A stretch of DNA of 64,000 nucleotides from Prochlorococcus marinus. Lineage in GTDB: Bacteria; Cyanobacteriota; Cyanobacteriia; PCC-6307; Cyanobiaceae. The notes under the pieces are model-generated. The model was not told where the DNA came from and did no database searches. It worked only from the letters and a program-made list of their open reading frames with translations. Location of the stretch: contig NZ_CVSV01000131.1 in NCBI RefSeq assembly GCF_001180245.1, forward strand, positions 186,001-250,000, read 5' to 3'. Shown in pieces: positions 36,113 through 46,282 of this stretch (the first letter of the stretch is position 1; every line of letters begins with the position of its first letter). Both the position numbers and the translations under genes were made by a program.

Positions 36113-37654
36113 TTAATTAATTAAAATTGGTATTAACCCGACTAATTTAGCTAGAGTGAGCTGCTGACTGAGAGCATTCGTTGAAGATTCGTATAAATTT
36201 ATCGCGATTTTTGGCCAAAAACCTATCACCAAAGTAGGCAACAATAAGCTGAAACCAATCGTCAATTCTCGACCATTCATCTCTTTAACTGTAGCTAGGG
36301 CAGGAATTCTAGGGCCAAAGAATACTCTTCTACACATTGATAGTAGATATATTGGTGTTAGAACTAAACCTATAGCTGCAATAAGAATAGTGATTGATCT
36401 AAAGATAGAGCTAAAGCCTTCTTGACTAGTTATTCCTAAAAATACAGTTATTTCACTTATAAATCCGCTCATCCCAGGTAATGCTAAAGAGGCCAAAGAA
36501 CTTGCTAAGAAAAAAGCAAAAGTTATTGGCAAGACCTTTGCCAATCCACCCATGTTTGGTATCGAAAGAGTATTTGTTCTCTCATAAAATGAGCCCGTAA
36601 CAAAAAACATAGCTGCAGCTATAAGTCCGTGACTTATCATTTGGAGCATTGCTCCGCTTATACCTAAAGCATCTACTGCTCCAATTCCTAATAGAACAAA
36701 ACCCATATGACTCACAGAGCTACATGCAATTCTTCTTTTAACATTATCTTGGGCAAATGCATTAAGAGCGCCGTAAATTATATTGATAATTCCAAGAATA
36801 ATTAGCGCAGGTGCAATTTGAAGATGTACTTCAGGTAGTATTTGAACATTAAATCTTAAGAGAGCATAACCTCCCATTTTTAAGAGTATTCCAGCTAATA
36901 GCATTGAAACTGGAGCATTAGCCTCTCCATGTGCATCAGGTAACCATGTATGTAATGGAAAGATAGGAAGTTTTACTCCAAAACCAATTAAAAATCCTAA
37001 ATAAGATAACAAAGCTAGGCTGCCCGATACATGTTTATTCGTTAAATCAGTAATATTTAAAGTAAAGGTATCACCACTCAGGGCAAGAGCTAACCCACTT
37101 ATGAGTATTAATAAAGAAGCTAAAGCTGTATAAAGAATGAATTTAGTTGCCGCATATAATTTCTTTTTCCCGCCCCAAATCGCAATAAGAAGATATACCG
37201 GAACTAATTCAAGTTCCCAGGCCAAGAAAAATAATATGAAATCTTGAGAAAGGAAAACTAGTGCCTGTGCTGATGATTGGACTAATAAAAGAGCAAAATA
37301 TAGATTAGATTTTTTTTTAATTTTCCAACTAGCCGCAGCTGATAAAAATGTAATTAACCCACTTAAAGCTACTAAAGGAGCAGATAAACCATCTACTCCA
37401 AGAGACCACTCTAAGCCTATAGATGGTAACCAGGAAGCTCTCTCTACCAGTTGTAGTGAGCTATCTGAAGTATTGAATTTTTGAAAAAGGACGCCGACTA
37501 TTAGTAAAAAATCTATAAATAAAAAACTTAATGAGATATTTCTAGGGAGTGTATTATCTTCTCCTTCTTTTGAACTCAAGAAAGGCATTATTAATGCCCC
37601 AATTAAAGGCAGTAAAACAATAGATGATAGCCAAGGAAAAGATTCTAAATTCAT
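36113..37654 (-). CDS. ndhD: NAD(P)H-quinone oxidoreductase subunit 4 (NdhD)
   Basis: NdhD is an antiporter-like proton-pumping subunit of NDH-1 in the thylakoid or cytoplasmic membrane, taking part in respiration and cyclic electron flow. The 513-residue protein has about 14 membrane helices, the conserved glutamate helix [18 protein letters not shown] near residue 145, the buried lysine segment [11 protein letters not shown] and the [28 protein letters not shown] motif (here [10 protein letters not shown]). Cyanobacteria have several NdhD forms; this lone copy beside thrB, away from ndhF3/cup genes, suits the NdhD1 respiratory/cyclic type, which is an inference. Confidence 0.93.
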   Translation of the reverse strand: MNLESFPWLSSIVLLPLIGALIMPFLSSKEGEDNTLPRNISLSFLFIDFLLIVGVLFQKFNTSDSSLQLVERASWLPSIGLEWSLGVDGLSAPLVALSGLITFLSAAASWKIKKKSNLYFALLLVQSSAQALVFLSQDFILFFLAWELELVPVYLLIAIWGGKKKLYAATKFILYTALASLLILISGLALALSGDTFTLNITDLTNKHVSGSLALLSYLGFLIGFGVKLPIFPLHTWLPDAHGEANAPVSMLLAGILLKMGGYALLRFNVQILPEVHLQIAPALIILGIINIIYGALNAFAQDNVKRRIACSSVSHMGFVLLGIGAVDALGISGAMLQMISHGLIAAAMFFVTGSFYERTNTLSIPNMGGLAKVLPITFAFFLASSLASLALPGMSGFISEITVFLGITSQEGFSSIFRSITILIAAIGLVLTPIYLLSMCRRVFFGPRIPALATVKEMNGRELTIGFSLLLPTLVIGFWPKIAINLYESSTNALSQQLTLAKLVGLIPILIN

Positions 37655-37733
37655 TTATGTAATGAATAATTTTTTTATTCTAGTTGAAGTTGTACTAGCT
37701 TGAGACTATAACATTAAAAATGCCTAAGTAAAA

Positions 37734-38681
37734 CTACTTACCAGAGATAGTGCTAAATTGGCTGCCGATTGTTTGAACGTTTAAAAACGGCGCTCTGCTT
37801 GCTACACCTGATTTCTCCCATGCTTTCACCATGGCTTGACTGACGTTTTTACCATTTTCTTTTTTACATAAAGCCAAGATACTTGGCCCAGCCCCACTAA
37901 TTGCACATCCTAAAGCACCTGCATTTAGTGCGGCCTCTTTAACTTCTAATCCTCCCTTAATAAGTTTCCATCTGTAGGGTTCATGTAGCTTATCAAACAT
38001 TCCCTCTTTTATCAGTTCTGCATTCCCTGCTTTTAAGCCGTTAAGTAACAAAGTAAGTGCTCCCATATTTGTCACTGCATCTGATATAGGTACATTTCTG
38101 GGCATAACCTTTCTTGCTTCACTTGTACTTAGACGAATTGCAGGTATTGCCACAACAGCTTTAATTGAATCGTGCCAATCACATCTAATGATTCTCCATC
38201 TCTGAGAAGAAGACCTGGCTGTCAAACAAAGCCCACCCAGAAGAGAGGGAACTACATTATCGGGATGACCTTCTATATCAATGGCAAGTTCAAGGAGTTT
38301 TTCTTTGGACAATGGAGAGTTCATTATTGCATTAGCTCCGATTAGTCCAGCAACTATTGCTGTAGCACTACTTCCTAGCCCACGTGCAGGCGGTACTGCC
38401 AATTTAACTCTTGCTTCAAGTGCAAAAGGATCCATATTTGCGCTCTCCCAAACTTTCTGAGCTGCTCTAAAAACTAAGTTTTCAGGTCCTCCTCTTAGGT
38501 GATTACCATCTGTACTTTCCATTATTAAATCAAATCTATCTCCACCACCTTCAATTCTTGTAAAAATAAACTCATTATACAAATCTAATGCTGCTCCAAG
38601 ACAATCGAATCCAGGCCCTAAATTAGCAGTTGTGGAAGGCACTGTTACCCTTATTTTTTTACCTACTTCAGGAATAGACAT
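37734..38681 (-). CDS. thrB: Homoserine kinase
   Basis: ThrB phosphorylates homoserine with ATP on the way to threonine. The 315-residue GHMP-family kinase has the N-terminal VPSTTANLGPGFDCLGAAL, the GHMP phosphate loop PPARGLGSSAT at 97-107 and the C-terminal GCAISGAGPSILAL motif. Everything expected of an active enzyme is present. It lies eight bases after glk and 79 bases before ndhD on the same strand. thrC is not in the window. Confidence 0.96.
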   Translation of the reverse strand: MSIPEVGKKIRVTVPSTTANLGPGFDCLGAALDLYNEFIFTRIEGGGDRFDLIMESTDGNHLRGGPENLVFRAAQKVWESANMDPFALEARVKLAVPPARGLGSSATAIVAGLIGANAIMNSPLSKEKLLELAIDIEGHPDNVVPSLLGGLCLTARSSSQRWRIIRCDWHDSIKAVVAIPAIRLSTSEARKVMPRNVPISDAVTNMGALTLLLNGLKAGNAELIKEGMFDKLHEPYRWKLIKGGLEVKEAALNAGALGCAISGAGPSILALCKKENGKNVSQAMVKAWEKSGVASRAPFLNVQTIGSQFSTISGK

Positions 38682-38689
38682 GTTTGTTA

Positions 38690-39724
38690 TTAAGTTTTTA
38701 AAAGCATTTTTGCTCTGCAGGCTGCACTAAAAAGTCCAAACTCTTCATCTAAAATTACTTTCACTGGTATTGTTTTAAGAATATCTTTTAATCTTCCCTT
38801 GTCGAAAAATTGTTTCATAAATAAATCTGATTTAAAGTTTTTGAAATGTTTTGATGCGGTTCCTCCAGAAATCCATAACCCGCCAAAGCACAATTCTTGA
38901 AGAGCAACATCTCCCAGTAAAGAGGCATACGCACCTAACCAAATCCTCTCAACTTCAATCATTAGCTGATCACCTTCTCTAGAAAGATTACAAATTTTTT
39001 CAGGGAGTTCTTTTCTTTTTTCATCAAAAATTTTAATTTCTTTTAAATATTTTTGTAGAGGATGTTTTTTGGCATCAGATTTGCTTAGTCTCCATTCGGC
39101 AATTCTTGATAAACCAGTGCCGCTAATAATTCTTTCACAAGATATCCTCTCAACTTTTAGATAATTCTTAAGCCAAATTTTTAATTCCCATTCTAATTTT
39201 GACTTTGGCGAGTACTCAACATGACCACCTTCACTAGCTAAAACTTTTATCTTTTCGCCTGATATTATTCCTCTTGCGATGCCCAAACCAGTCCCGGCTC
39301 CAACAATGGCATGCAAATCATTATTAGCACCTGCAGAGTGAGATACACTTTGGATAGTAGAATATTGATCTTTTTTTAAGTAAGGTATTCCATAAATTTG
39401 GACTGCGAAATCATTTATTAGCTCGCAGCTTTTAAAATTAAATTTTTTCTGTAAGGTATTTCCAGAAATATCCCATGACAAGTTAATAATTTTTGCTTTG
39501 TTGTGAGATAAAGGACCAGCTACGGCGAAACATGCATAAGAAGGATAGGTAATATTTTTGCATCCAATTTTGAGAAAATCTTCTAAGATTAGATCAAAAG
39601 AATTCCAATTAGTAGAGATATATTTCTTTTTAAAAATTAACTTAGGTGAATCGTCATTTTCATCTCTTTTATATATTCCCAATAGAACCTTAGTACCTCC
39701 TAAATCACATGCGAGAAAATTCAT
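38690..39724 (-). CDS. glk: Glucokinase
   Basis: This 344-residue kinase phosphorylates glucose with ATP, feeding sugar from glycogen breakdown or uptake into glycolysis and the pentose phosphate route. It shows the N-terminal phosphate motif ACDLGGTKVLLG at 5-16, the adenosine-site segment AIVGAGTGLGIA at about 135-147 and the LCFGGLWISGG motif near the C-terminus, all typical of bacterial Glk. The match to the family is good, but it lacks the ROK-type zinc cluster. It is nine bases after thrS and eight before thrB, so it is co-transcribed with unrelated genes. Confidence 0.9.
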   Translation of the reverse strand: MNFLACDLGGTKVLLGIYKRDENDDSPKLIFKKKYISTNWNSFDLILEDFLKIGCKNITYPSYACFAVAGPLSHNKAKIINLSWDISGNTLQKKFNFKSCELINDFAVQIYGIPYLKKDQYSTIQSVSHSAGANNDLHAIVGAGTGLGIARGIISGEKIKVLASEGGHVEYSPKSKLEWELKIWLKNYLKVERISCERIISGTGLSRIAEWRLSKSDAKKHPLQKYLKEIKIFDEKRKELPEKICNLSREGDQLMIEVERIWLGAYASLLGDVALQELCFGGLWISGGTASKHFKNFKSDLFMKQFFDKGRLKDILKTIPVKVILDEEFGLFSAACRAKMLLKT

Positions 39725-39733
39725 ACACTAAAA

Positions 39734-41650
39734 TTATTCTGTTCTCCCTTTTTTTTCTATTAATTCATCCACTAATTTGTATAGGTTAGGTAAATTGAAA
39801 ATTCCTAAATTGGTTCCATCCAAAGCTCTCAAGGCAACTGAATCAATTTCCTCTTCTTTATCACCAATTACTGCAATTAAAGGAACTCTCCCGAGAGTTG
39901 CCTCTCGTATTTTATATCCTATTTTTTCATTCCTAATATCAACTTTTGATCGGTAACCATTATTATTTATTAATTCATTAAACTTTAAACATTTTTCAAT
40001 ATTTCTATCAGTAATGCTTAATAAAATTATTTGATAAGGCGCAAGCCAAATTGGGAATTTTGCCTCATATTGTTCAATTAAGATTCCTATAAATCTTTCA
40101 AAGGATCCTAAAATTGCTCTATGCAGCATAACTGGATTTCTTTTTTCATTATCAATATCTATATAAGTTGCGTTCAATCTAATAGGCATTGAGAAATCAA
40201 CCTGAATAGTTCCGCATTGCCAAACTCTATTAAGACAATCCTTTAACGAAAATTCTATTTTTGGACCATAAAAAGCACCTTCTCCAGGTTGTAGTTCCCA
40301 TTTTAGATTCTTATTATCAAGAGCTTTGGTAAGAGCCTCTTCTGATTTATCCCAAATATCTTCACTACCTACCCTTTTTTCAGGACGAGTGGACAATTTG
40401 ATAATGATTTCATCAAAACCAAAAGTTTTATAAACCTCGAAAACAAGATCTATAAAAGTAGATACCTCTTCTTGAATTTGCTCTTCAGTGCAGAAGATAT
40501 GTGCATCATCTTGAGTAAAGTTTCTTACTCTCATTAGGCCGTGTAGTGCACCAGAGGGCTCGTTTCTATGGCAAGAACCAAATTCAGCAAGACGTATAGG
40601 TAAATCCTTATAACTTTTTAAACCTTGATTAAATACTTGAATATGACATGGACAATTCATTGGTTTAATTGCATATGTTCGATTTTCTGATGCGGTAGTG
40701 AACATATCGTCTCTAAATTTTTCCCAATGACCAGATTTTTCCCAAAGAGATTTATCAACAGCTTGTGGGGTTTTAATTTCTAAATAATCATTTTTTTTGA
40801 GTATTTCTCTTATGTACTTTTCCAGTACTTGGTAGATTGTCCATCCATTTGGATGCCAAAAAATCATTCCTGGAGATTCTTCTTGTATATGAAATAGTGA
40901 ATGTTTTTTACCAAGTTTTCTGTGATCTCTTTTTTCTGCTTCTTCAATTCTTGTTAAGTAGTCATTGAGTTCTTTTTCTTTTGCCCATGCAGTTCCATAG
41001 ATTCTCTGTAATGATTCATTCTCACTATTACCTCTCCAATATGAACCTGATAATTTTAGTAATTTAAAGTGCCTTAAATGCTTAGTGTTAGGTACGTGAG
41101 GCCCTCTACACATGTCGATGTATTCTTCGTGCTTATATAAATTGATGAGACCTTCTTCAGGAATTTCTTCAATTATTCTTAATTTAAAAGTCTCATCTCT
41201 TTCTTTAAAAGTTTTAATTGCCTCTTCTTTAGAAACTTGTAAAATTTCAACGTCATAGTTTGTTTTTATTAATTTATGAATTCTATTTTCAATTTTTCTT
41301 AAATCATCAGGAGTAAATCTGTATTCAGAGAAAATATCGTAATAAAAACCATCTTCAATTACAGGCCCAATCGCCATTTTAATATCAGAGTAAATTTGTT
41401 TAACTGCATGACCAATAAGGTGAGCGAAGGAATGTCTTATTATTTCAATTCCTTCTTTATCTTTTGATGTGATGATTACAACCTTAGAATCTTTATTTAT
41501 AGGAATTGTTGCATCAAGAAGAACATCATTTACTTTTCCAGCAATTGTTGCTTTAGCTAATCCAGCGCCTATACTCTCGGCAATTTCTAAAATAGTTACG
41601 GATTTTTCGAAAACCTTTTTTGAACCATCAGGCAATGTAATTATTGGCAT
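39734..41650 (-). CDS. thrS: Threonyl-tRNA synthetase
   Basis: ThrS charges tRNA-Thr. The 638-residue class II enzyme has a TGS domain (1-61), an editing domain with the HxxxH zinc-like motif (H73 and H77 in HSFAHLIGH) and the conserved CRGPHVPNT segment, then a catalytic core with [10 protein letters not shown] and motif 2 ([18 protein letters not shown]) and the C-terminal anticodon-binding domain (about 545-638). The presence of the full editing domain indicates proofreading of mischarged Ser. It follows trpS after three bases and precedes glk by nine. Confidence 0.97.
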   Translation of the reverse strand: MPIITLPDGSKKVFEKSVTILEIAESIGAGLAKATIAGKVNDVLLDATIPINKDSKVVIITSKDKEGIEIIRHSFAHLIGHAVKQIYSDIKMAIGPVIEDGFYYDIFSEYRFTPDDLRKIENRIHKLIKTNYDVEILQVSKEEAIKTFKERDETFKLRIIEEIPEEGLINLYKHEEYIDMCRGPHVPNTKHLRHFKLLKLSGSYWRGNSENESLQRIYGTAWAKEKELNDYLTRIEEAEKRDHRKLGKKHSLFHIQEESPGMIFWHPNGWTIYQVLEKYIREILKKNDYLEIKTPQAVDKSLWEKSGHWEKFRDDMFTTASENRTYAIKPMNCPCHIQVFNQGLKSYKDLPIRLAEFGSCHRNEPSGALHGLMRVRNFTQDDAHIFCTEEQIQEEVSTFIDLVFEVYKTFGFDEIIIKLSTRPEKRVGSEDIWDKSEEALTKALDNKNLKWELQPGEGAFYGPKIEFSLKDCLNRVWQCGTIQVDFSMPIRLNATYIDIDNEKRNPVMLHRAILGSFERFIGILIEQYEAKFPIWLAPYQIILLSITDRNIEKCLKFNELINNNGYRSKVDIRNEKIGYKIREATLGRVPLIAVIGDKEEEIDSVALRALDGTNLGIFNLPNLYKLVDELIEKKGRTE

Positions 41651-41653
41651 AAT

Positions 41654-42670
41654 TTATTTCTCCATTTCAAAGAATCCCAATTTTGATTTAACTCTTTTTA
41701 AAGTCTGATTTGCTAAATCTTCAGCTTTTTCCTTACCTTCATCAAGGATCTTATTTAGTTGATAGGGATCATTAATTAATAATTTATATTTTTTCTGAAT
41801 AGGTTCTAGTGATTCAATAAGTTGTTCAGTAATTAATTTTTTAAATGTCCCCCATCCAGTCTCTAAGAATTCATTTTCACATTGAGAAATTTCTTTGCCA
41901 GATAATATTGAATAAATCATCAAAAGATTTTTAGATTCTGGTCTTTCAGGGTTGTTAAATTCAATTCCAATAGAACTGTCACTTTTTGCTCTTTTAATTT
42001 TTTTTGTGATTATTTCAGGAGGATCTAATAAGTTAATGCGACTGCCCTCATTAGGATCGCTTTTGCTCATCTTTTTTGAACCATCAATTAAACTCATTAT
42101 TTTTGAACCATTCTTCATGATGATTGGTTGAGGGATCTTTAAAATATTTTTATCCTTACTAAATCTGGCATTAATTCTCTGTTGTGCAATATCTCTCGCA
42201 AGTTCAAGATGTTGTTTTTGATCCTCGCCTACTGGAACGAAGTCAGCATCATAAAGAAGGATGTCTGCAGCCATAAGTATTGGATAGTCAAATAATCCAA
42301 TAGATACATTATTACCTTGTTGTATGGATTTTTCTTTGAATTGAATCATTCTTTCCATCCAATTTATTGGGGTCATGCAATTTAATATCCAACAAAGTTC
42401 TGAATGCGCTGAAATCTGACTTTGTACAAAAATTGAGCATATATTGGGATCTATTCCACAAGCGATATACAAAGCCGCAGTAGAGAAAGTGTTTTTAGAT
42501 AATTCTTTGGGATTATATGAGGCTGTTATCGCGTGCAAATCAACTACACATAGAAATGTTTCATATTGCTCTTGAAGCGTAACCCAATTATTTATGGCCC
42601 CAAGCCAATTCCCAATATGTAATTCACCAGTTGGTTGAACTCCTGAAAGAATTCTTTTTTTATTTGCCAT
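41654..42670 (-). CDS. trpS: Tryptophanyl-tRNA synthetase
   Basis: TrpS charges tRNA-Trp. The 338-residue class I enzyme has the HIGH-type motif PTGELHIGNWLGA (HIGN at 18-21), a tryptophan-binding segment around 130-150 (LMAADILLYDADFVPVGEDQ) and the KMSKS loop at 200-204. Length fits the bacterial enzyme. Its first codons overlap the upstream RG-rich gene by 11 bases, implying coupled translation, and thrS follows three bases after its stop. Confidence 0.97.
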   Translation of the reverse strand: MANKKRILSGVQPTGELHIGNWLGAINNWVTLQEQYETFLCVVDLHAITASYNPKELSKNTFSTAALYIACGIDPNICSIFVQSQISAHSELCWILNCMTPINWMERMIQFKEKSIQQGNNVSIGLFDYPILMAADILLYDADFVPVGEDQKQHLELARDIAQQRINARFSKDKNILKIPQPIIMKNGSKIMSLIDGSKKMSKSDPNEGSRINLLDPPEIITKKIKRAKSDSSIGIEFNNPERPESKNLLMIYSILSGKEISQCENEFLETGWGTFKKLITEQLIESLEPIQKKYKLLINDPYQLNKILDEGKEKAEDLANQTLKRVKSKLGFFEMEK

Positions 42671-43082
42671 CCTCTTCTACTTCGCTAGATTGGATATTTT
42701 CAGTTGATGTACTTTTTACAGGTCTTGCAAAAGGGTTTGGTGCTATTTTTGTCTTTTCTTCATAAGGATTTTGTGATTGTCTACTCGGCGAAGAGTTTTT
42801 ATTATTTTTTGCATATTCTTTGATTGATTCAATTAATTTTTCGTCTTTGATCATTTCGCTAAGTGTTCTAACAGAGAAACCCAGAACTGCAACGGTAGAT
42901 CTTAATTGAAAGGCATCTTGTATTGATTTGACAGCTTTCATTTCGTTATCACTCAATCTTATGCGGAATCCTCCTCCATCTCTTCTGCCGCCCGATCTAT
43001 CTCTGAAATTAGACCTTTCATTGTTAGAACGACCTCTGTAATTTTCTTGTCCAGGATTATTGCTGAAATTTGAATTAGACAT
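42660..43082 (-). CDS. Arg/Gly-rich protein with ribbon-helix-helix-like segment, unknown function
   Basis: The family is not one I can name. The 140-residue protein begins with a disordered, Asn/Arg/Gly/Ser-rich stretch (1-38) containing GQENYRGRSNNERSN and GGRRDGGG, similar in style to RG-rich RNA-binding tails. Residues 38-82 (FRIRLSDNEMKAVKSIQDAFQL, then RSTVAVLGFSVRTLSEMI) have the strand-helix-turn-helix pattern of ribbon-helix-helix proteins. The rest is an Asn/Ser/Pro-rich tail. It overlaps trpS by 11 bases and leads a run of trpS, thrS, glk, thrB, ndhD and opdA. A nucleic-acid-binding role is inferred. Confidence 0.6.
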   Translation of the reverse strand: MSNSNFSNNPGQENYRGRSNNERSNFRDRSGGRRDGGGFRIRLSDNEMKAVKSIQDAFQLRSTVAVLGFSVRTLSEMIKDEKLIESIKEYAKNNKNSSPSRQSQNPYEEKTKIAPNPFARPVKSTSTENIQSSEVEEDGK

Positions 43083-43094
43083 CTTGATGTTTAT

Positions 43095-43122
43095 TAAGTT
43101 ATTTAAATAGTCTATTAACTTA
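43095..43122. promoter_or_regulatory. Inverted repeat between divergent genes
   Basis: TAAGTTA (43095-43101) and TAACTTA (43116-43122) are exact reverse complements with a 14-base spacer, 21 bases apart start to start (two helical turns), in the 110-base gap between the RG-rich gene and the DUF697 gene. This geometry would suit a dimeric operator; it is otherwise unsupported. Confidence 0.25.
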
Positions 43123-43193
43123 GCATCTTGTTATGCAATAAGTATTTTAAAAGGGTTAAATTTTTTATCTTTTGATTAAAGACTTATGAAATT

Positions 43194-44582
43194 TTGCTTT
43201 TCTCATTCACAACTTGCACTAAAATAAAATTAGAAAAAAAAAGTATTGTGTTTGATATTAGTAAAGACAACCTTCTAAAGGATTTCATAAAGTTTCCAAA
43301 AAAAAATCTTCTTATTATTTTTTTATTGTTAGGTTTTGGTGAATGGTTTGTAAGTGACTTAATTCATTTTGCAGGAGGCTCAATAGGATTTTTTGCGTTG
43401 TGTTTGGGGGGATTTTTTTACTTGAAGAATGATAAGCCTAAATTTAGTGAGCCAAATAATTTAGATGGATGGATAAAACTATGTAATGAAGATTTAACTT
43501 TTTTTGAAGAACTTGAAACTACAAACGAATTAGAAAAAAAGAATTCAAAAAGACAAAAAATACTTGAATCGATTCTTAATAGATGTGAAAAAGAAAAAAT
43601 AAGTTGCATTGGACAAAAAAATTATCAAAGTTTTCAATCTGTTTTGAAAAGTAATTTTAAAGCAGATAAGTTTGATTTTGATTTATACGAAAAACTGCCT
43701 AAATACAATTCTTCTCAAGTTATTCCAGAAGAAGCTTTAAAGAGTGATGCAATCTTGTATTTTATAAACTTGCCTTTGTCGGCAAATGACTTTTTGTGGC
43801 TGGAAAAGTTTCCTAAAAATATGCCAATTTGGTTGGTGGCTTTAACTGCCAACCAAATAGAAGCCAAAAATCAAATAGAAGACCTAAAGTCTCAAATTTC
43901 AAGTGACTTTATAAATAAAATTATTACTTTTGATTTGAATAAGAGTGAAATAACAAATATACCTCTTTCTTTAAGGAAGTTTTTCATAAGTTCATCTAAT
44001 AATATTGAAAATACAAAAAAAAGGCTCCTGAAAGAACTTCATGTTGACTGGCAATCTGAAATCGAAGGAATAAGAAGAATGCAGTTAAAAGGTATACAAA
44101 GAAAAAATCAAATTCTTGTGGCAACAACTGTTTTCTTATCTCCTATCCCATCAATTGATGTTATGGCAATGACAGTACTAAATTCTTTAATGATTAAAGA
44201 AATTAAGTCTGTATGGGGATGTAATTGGTCTCCTGAAATTTTAGATAAAGTATCCAAAGAGATTTTAAAGACTGCAATTGCTCAGGGAGTTATTGAATGG
44301 AGTGGACAGACTCTAATTGGCATAACAAAATTACATGGCCCAAATTGGCTTGTCTCTGGAACATTTCAGGCTGTCAGTGCTGCTTATTTAACAAGAGTAG
44401 TATCAAGTTCTTTAGCTGATTTTATGGCAATAACAAAAGGAGTAGAAGAACCTGATTTGGATTTTATAAAGAAAAATTCTGAGAAAATTGTTGAAAAAGC
44501 TTTTGAAAAAGAAAAAATAAATTGGAAAGGATTTATTTATGATCTTAGAAAACCACTTATGAAACTTTCTTTTAATTCATAA
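43194..44582 (+). CDS. DUF697 membrane protein with degenerate GTPase-like region
   Basis: This 462-residue protein has a hydrophobic N-terminal hairpin (about 41-75), a central region (about 130-265) and a C-terminal DUF697 domain (about 295-415) recognisable by LSPIPSIDVMAMTVLN and WSGQTLIGI. In relatives the centre is a GTPase domain. Here strands resembling it remain (ILYFINLPLSANDFLWLEKF followed by MPIWLVAL), but no P-loop GxxxxGKS or NKxD is present, so GTP binding seems lost. The start is uncertain: TTG at 43194 or GTG at 43248. Function is unknown. The metal ABC transporter follows after 11 bases. Confidence 0.7.
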   Translation: MLFSFTTCTKIKLEKKSIVFDISKDNLLKDFIKFPKKNLLIIFLLLGFGEWFVSDLIHFAGGSIGFFALCLGGFFYLKNDKPKFSEPNNLDGWIKLCNEDLTFFEELETTNELEKKNSKRQKILESILNRCEKEKISCIGQKNYQSFQSVLKSNFKADKFDFDLYEKLPKYNSSQVIPEEALKSDAILYFINLPLSANDFLWLEKFPKNMPIWLVALTANQIEAKNQIEDLKSQISSDFINKIITFDLNKSEITNIPLSLRKFFISSSNNIENTKKRLLKELHVDWQSEIEGIRRMQLKGIQRKNQILVATTVFLSPIPSIDVMAMTVLNSLMIKEIKSVWGCNWSPEILDKVSKEILKTAIAQGVIEWSGQTLIGITKLHGPNWLVSGTFQAVSAAYLTRVVSSSLADFMAITKGVEEPDLDFIKKNSEKIVEKAFEKEKINWKGFIYDLRKPLMKLSFNS

Positions 44583-44593
44583 TCTAAAGATGA

Positions 44594-45502
44594 ATGTTAA
44601 ATATGAAAAAAAATATTCTTTTTTTAAGTTTGATACTTCTTCTTTCTCTTGCTACAGGATCATGTAAGAGAATATCAAATAAAAATGAAAGTAAAGAAGT
44701 AATACTGGCAAGTTTCACTGTTTTGGCAGACATAATTAGCAATGTTGCTAAAGATGATTTTATTGTTAGATCAATAACAAAACCCGGAGTTGAAGTTCAT
44801 GGCTACCAACCAACTCCAAGCGATTTGGTAAAAGCCTCTAGTGCTTTTGTTTTTGTTGATAATGGATTTGGATTTGAATTATGGGCTGAAAAATTTGTTT
44901 CTAATTTAAAAGTTAAAAGAATTACTGTCGCCGAAGATTTAGATCCTATTTTTATCAGTGAAGATTTCTATAATGGTAAACCTAATCCTCATGCCTGGAT
45001 TTCTCCAAAAAGAGGGATCCTATACGTAGATATTCTCGTGGATTCTTTATCAGAATTGAGACCATCAAAAAGGACATTATTTGAAGAAAATGGAAAAATT
45101 TATAAAGATAAACTTTCTAAAATAGATAAAGAATTCTCACTTTTTATTAATAACTTAAATAAAGAAAGGAGGTATCTAGTAAGTTGTGAAGGTGCTTTTT
45201 CATATCTAACAAATGATTATGGATTAGAGGAGGTTTATTTGTGGCCAGTTAATGCTGAGAGTCAAATTACTCCCAAAAGAATGACAAGAACAATCTCAAT
45301 AGTGAAAGAAAAAAATGTTCCATCCGTATTTTGCGAGAGTACTGTAAGTAACGAGTCTCAAATGGTCGTTGCAAACGAAACTGGGGCTAATTTTGGAGGA
45401 AATCTTTTTGTTGATTCATTATCTAATGATAGTGGACCTGCTAGTTCCTATATAAAAATGCTTGAGCATAATTTGGATTTGATTAAAAAAGGCCTTTTTT
45501 GA
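44594..45502 (+). CDS. Metal ABC transporter substrate-binding protein, probably manganese
   Basis: This 302-residue cluster A-I binding protein has a signal peptide with a probable lipidated cysteine C24 (LATGSC). The ligand positions can be placed: H69 (VHGYQP), H133 (NPHAWIS), E222 (NAESQITP) and D274 (FVDSLSN). A His2-Glu-Asp set is typical of manganese (or iron) binders such as MntC and PsaA, whereas zinc binders usually have a third histidine and a His-rich loop, which is absent here. It is first of a three-gene transporter; start at 44594 or 44603 (MKKNILF). No regulator (Mnt or Zur) is adjacent. Confidence 0.85.
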   Translation: MLNMKKNILFLSLILLLSLATGSCKRISNKNESKEVILASFTVLADIISNVAKDDFIVRSITKPGVEVHGYQPTPSDLVKASSAFVFVDNGFGFELWAEKFVSNLKVKRITVAEDLDPIFISEDFYNGKPNPHAWISPKRGILYVDILVDSLSELRPSKRTLFEENGKIYKDKLSKIDKEFSLFINNLNKERRYLVSCEGAFSYLTNDYGLEEVYLWPVNAESQITPKRMTRTISIVKEKNVPSVFCESTVSNESQMVVANETGANFGGNLFVDSLSNDSGPASSYIKMLEHNLDLIKKGLF

Positions 45503-45505
45503 ATT

Positions 45506-46270
45506 ATGGAAACAATCAATTATCAAAATTTTAGGATTGATGCAGAGAATATATGCGTAGATTACAACGGTAAGGTGGCTTTGTATGATGCCAATTTGAG
45601 ATTGAAACCTGGCCAGATTTGTGGGTTAGTAGGGATGAACGGGGCTGGTAAAACAACTTTTTTTAATGCTTTAACTGGTTTTGTAAATATTTCAAAGGGA
45701 AAAATCAGAATAAATGGAGAGTCTGTAAGATCTGCCCAAAAAGATCAGACAATTGCTTATGTTCCTCAAAATGAGGGAATTGATAGTCAATTTCCAATAA
45801 GTGTTTGGGATGTAGTGATGATGGGAAGATATGGTTCGATGAATATTTTTAGGTGTCCTAGAGAGTCTGATGTTCAGGCGGTTAAAGATGCTATTGAGAG
45901 AGTTGATCTTACTGATCATTTATCTACACCTATTGGGAACTTATCTGGAGGTCAGCGAAAACGAACTTTTTTAGCTAGAGCAATAGCGCAAAGAGCTTCA
46001 ATATTACTCCTTGATGAGCCTTTTTCAGGTGTTGATATAAGAACTGAGAAACTCATCTCGGAATTATTTATTCAATTTAAAAATGAGGGAAAAACTATAT
46101 TATTATCAACGCACGATATGATTCATGTTCGTGAATTTTGTGATTTGGTTCTTTTAATAAATAAAACTGTTGTAGCTTATGGCGAGACCTCTGAAGTGTT
46201 TACCCCTGAAAATATTACAACTACTTTTGGAGGGATCTCACCTGATTTCTTGTTTGGACCTGAATCCTAA
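45506..46270 (+). CDS. Metal ABC transporter ATPase
   Basis: This 254-residue ATPase powers import through the adjacent permease. It has Walker A GMNGAGKT at 43-50, the Q-loop QNEG, signature LSGGQ at 146-150, Walker B ending in D170-E171 and the STHD switch histidine. It matches the ZnuC/MntA-like branch of ABC ATPases. It starts three bases after the binding-protein gene and is followed after 12 bases by the permease. Metal specificity comes from the partner protein, not from this subunit. Confidence 0.9.
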   Translation: METINYQNFRIDAENICVDYNGKVALYDANLRLKPGQICGLVGMNGAGKTTFFNALTGFVNISKGKIRINGESVRSAQKDQTIAYVPQNEGIDSQFPISVWDVVMMGRYGSMNIFRCPRESDVQAVKDAIERVDLTDHLSTPIGNLSGGQRKRTFLARAIAQRASILLLDEPFSGVDIRTEKLISELFIQFKNEGKTILLSTHDMIHVREFCDLVLLINKTVVAYGETSEVFTPENITTTFGGISPDFLFGPES

Positions 46271-46282
46271 TTTTTAAATTTT

